A stretch of 6,961 nucleotides of DNA, from NCBI GenBank assembly GCA_030832235.1, contig JAURJO010000183.1, positions 1 to 6,961 on the forward strand, given 5' to 3'. The first letter of the stretch is position 1, and each line of letters begins with the position of its first letter. The notes beneath the pieces were generated by a model that ran no database searches, was not told the DNA's origin, and saw only the letters and a program-made list of their open reading frames with translations. Below are positions 6,248 through 6,961 of this stretch, piece after piece. Source of the stretch: Verrucomicrobiota bacterium. GTDB taxonomy: Bacteria > Verrucomicrobiota > Verrucomicrobiia > Opitutales > Opitutaceae. Both the position numbers and the translations under genes were made by a program.

Positions 6248-6961
6248 ATGAAGACCTCGACCCTGCCCGCCCTCGCGGCCGCCTTCGTGCTCGCCGCGTC
6301 CGCCTTCGCGGCCACCCCTCGCCGGCCCAACCTGCTCCTCGTCTTCACCGACGACCAGCGCTGGGACGCGATGAGCGTGGTCCAGCGCGAGCAGGGCGAC
6401 CGCGCGCGATTCCCTTGGTTGCGCACGCCGCACATGGACCGGCTCGCCGCCGAGGGGGTACGCTTCCGCAACGCGTTCGTGACCCTTTCGCTCTGCGCGC
6501 CGAGCCGCGCCGTTTTTCTCACCGGCCGCTATAACCATCTCAACGGCGTCGCCAACAACCGCACGCCGTTCCCCGCCGACAGCGTCACGCACTCCACGTT
6601 GCTGCGCGCCGCGGGCTACACGACCGCCTACATCGGCAAGTGGCACATGGGTAACCAGACCGGAAAGCGGCCGGGCTTTGATTACTCGGCGAGCTTCATC
6701 GGCCAGGGCCGCTACGTGGACTGCCCGATCGAGGTGAACGGCGTCGCCACGCCGTCGAAGGGCTGGGTCGATGACGTCACGACCGACTACGCGATCGGCT
6801 TCATGCGCGAACATCGCGACCGTCCATTCGCGGTGATGCTCGGCTACAAGGCCACCCACGGGCCTTTCGATCCGCCCGAACGCGCCCGCGAACGATTCGC
6901 CGGCGAGCAGGCCCGGCCCGTTCCCAACCTCGCCAGCCGCGCCATCTACCGCGGCGCGGCC
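6248..6961 (+). CDS. Secreted Cys-type S1 sulfatase, partial (C-terminus beyond right edge)
   Basis: ATG at 6248 opens a frame that stays open for 238 codons to the window end. Residues 1-21 are a Sec signal peptide (MKTSTLPALAAAFVLAASAF, cleavage near AFA|A). The alkaline-phosphatase-fold sulfatase core starts at PNLLLVFTDDQRWD (27-40), where D35 and D36 are metal ligands. C83-A-P-S-R87, followed by AVFLTGR, is the C-x-P-S-R signature whose cysteine is oxidised to formylglycine, so a formylglycine-generating enzyme is needed elsewhere in the genome. K131 and H133 (GKWHMG) and H204 (THGPFDPP) are further active-site residues of the family. Full enzymes are about 450-550 residues, so about half is missing. 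It would hydrolyse sulfate esters in the periplasm or outside the cell. Its position 52 bases after the isomerase gene suggests one transcript. The intact catalytic motifs argue for an active enzyme; the sulfated substrate cannot be told from this part. Confidence 0.94.
   Translation, partial: MKTSTLPALAAAFVLAASAFAATPRRPNLLLVFTDDQRWDAMSVVQREQGDRARFPWLRTPHMDRLAAEGVRFRNAFVTLSLCAPSRAVFLTGRYNHLNGVANNRTPFPADSVTHSTLLRAAGYTTAYIGKWHMGNQTGKRPGFDYSASFIGQGRYVDCPIEVNGVATPSKGWVDDVTTDYAIGFMREHRDRPFAVMLGYKATHGPFDPPERARERFAGEQARPVPNLASRAIYRGAA

Noticed and set aside
5065..6522. 485-codon minus-strand open frame
   Set aside because: Antisense to the isomerase and sulfatase, both of which have clear family motifs; long antisense frames are expected in GC-rich coding DNA.
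1..6961. CRISPR array, tRNA or rRNA genes, insertion sequence or integrase
   Set aside because: No regularly spaced repeats, no cloverleaf or ribosomal sequence, and no transposase or recombinase motifs were seen on either strand.

Overview
The window is GC-rich DNA that reads most like a member of the Verrucomicrobiota, probably the Opitutales/Opitutaceae. This is inferred from the style of the TonB-dependent receptor (signal peptide, carboxypeptidase-regulatory-like domain, plug with an EFMKFLPGI segment), a Tat-exported sugar phosphate isomerase-like protein, the lack of well-placed Shine-Dalgarno sequences, and dispersed intergenic repeats of a kind common in that phylum. No rRNA, tRNA, CRISPR array, integrase or transposase was seen.

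Layout. From base 810 down to the left edge, on the minus strand, lies the N-terminal part of a multi-pass membrane acetyltransferase of the heparan-alpha-glucosaminide N-acetyltransferase (HGSNAT)/DUF5009 type. It runs off the window, so its C-terminus is unseen. A 468-base non-coding stretch follows (811-1278) and holds inverted repeats, a degenerate direct repeat and a purine-rich 'ACGGAG' repeat. The plus strand then carries a 150-residue acidic protein of unknown function (1279-1731), a 1074-residue outer-membrane TonB-dependent receptor (1857-5081), a convincing hairpin terminator (5116-5155), a Tat-signal TIM-barrel sugar phosphate isomerase/epimerase-like protein (5188-6195), and the first 238 residues of a secreted Cys-type S1 sulfatase (6248 to the right edge).

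How the genes may work together. The receptor would import an oligosaccharide or other carbon compound across the outer membrane. The sulfatase would remove sulfate esters outside the cytoplasm. The isomerase-like protein, also exported, would act on a sugar or sugar-derived compound in the periplasm. The divergent HGSNAT-like enzyme could acetylate a (glucosamine-type) sugar across the inner membrane using cytoplasmic acetyl-CoA. Together this suggests a small sulfated-glycan utilisation locus, but no glycoside hydrolase, polysaccharide lyase or SusD-like protein is in view, so the substrate is not fixed by the sequence.

I do not see a clearly novel system. The most unusual items are the apparently altered metal site of the isomerase-like protein, the cluster of non-coding repeats in 1000-1190, and the pairing of an HGSNAT-like acetyltransferase with a sulfatase.
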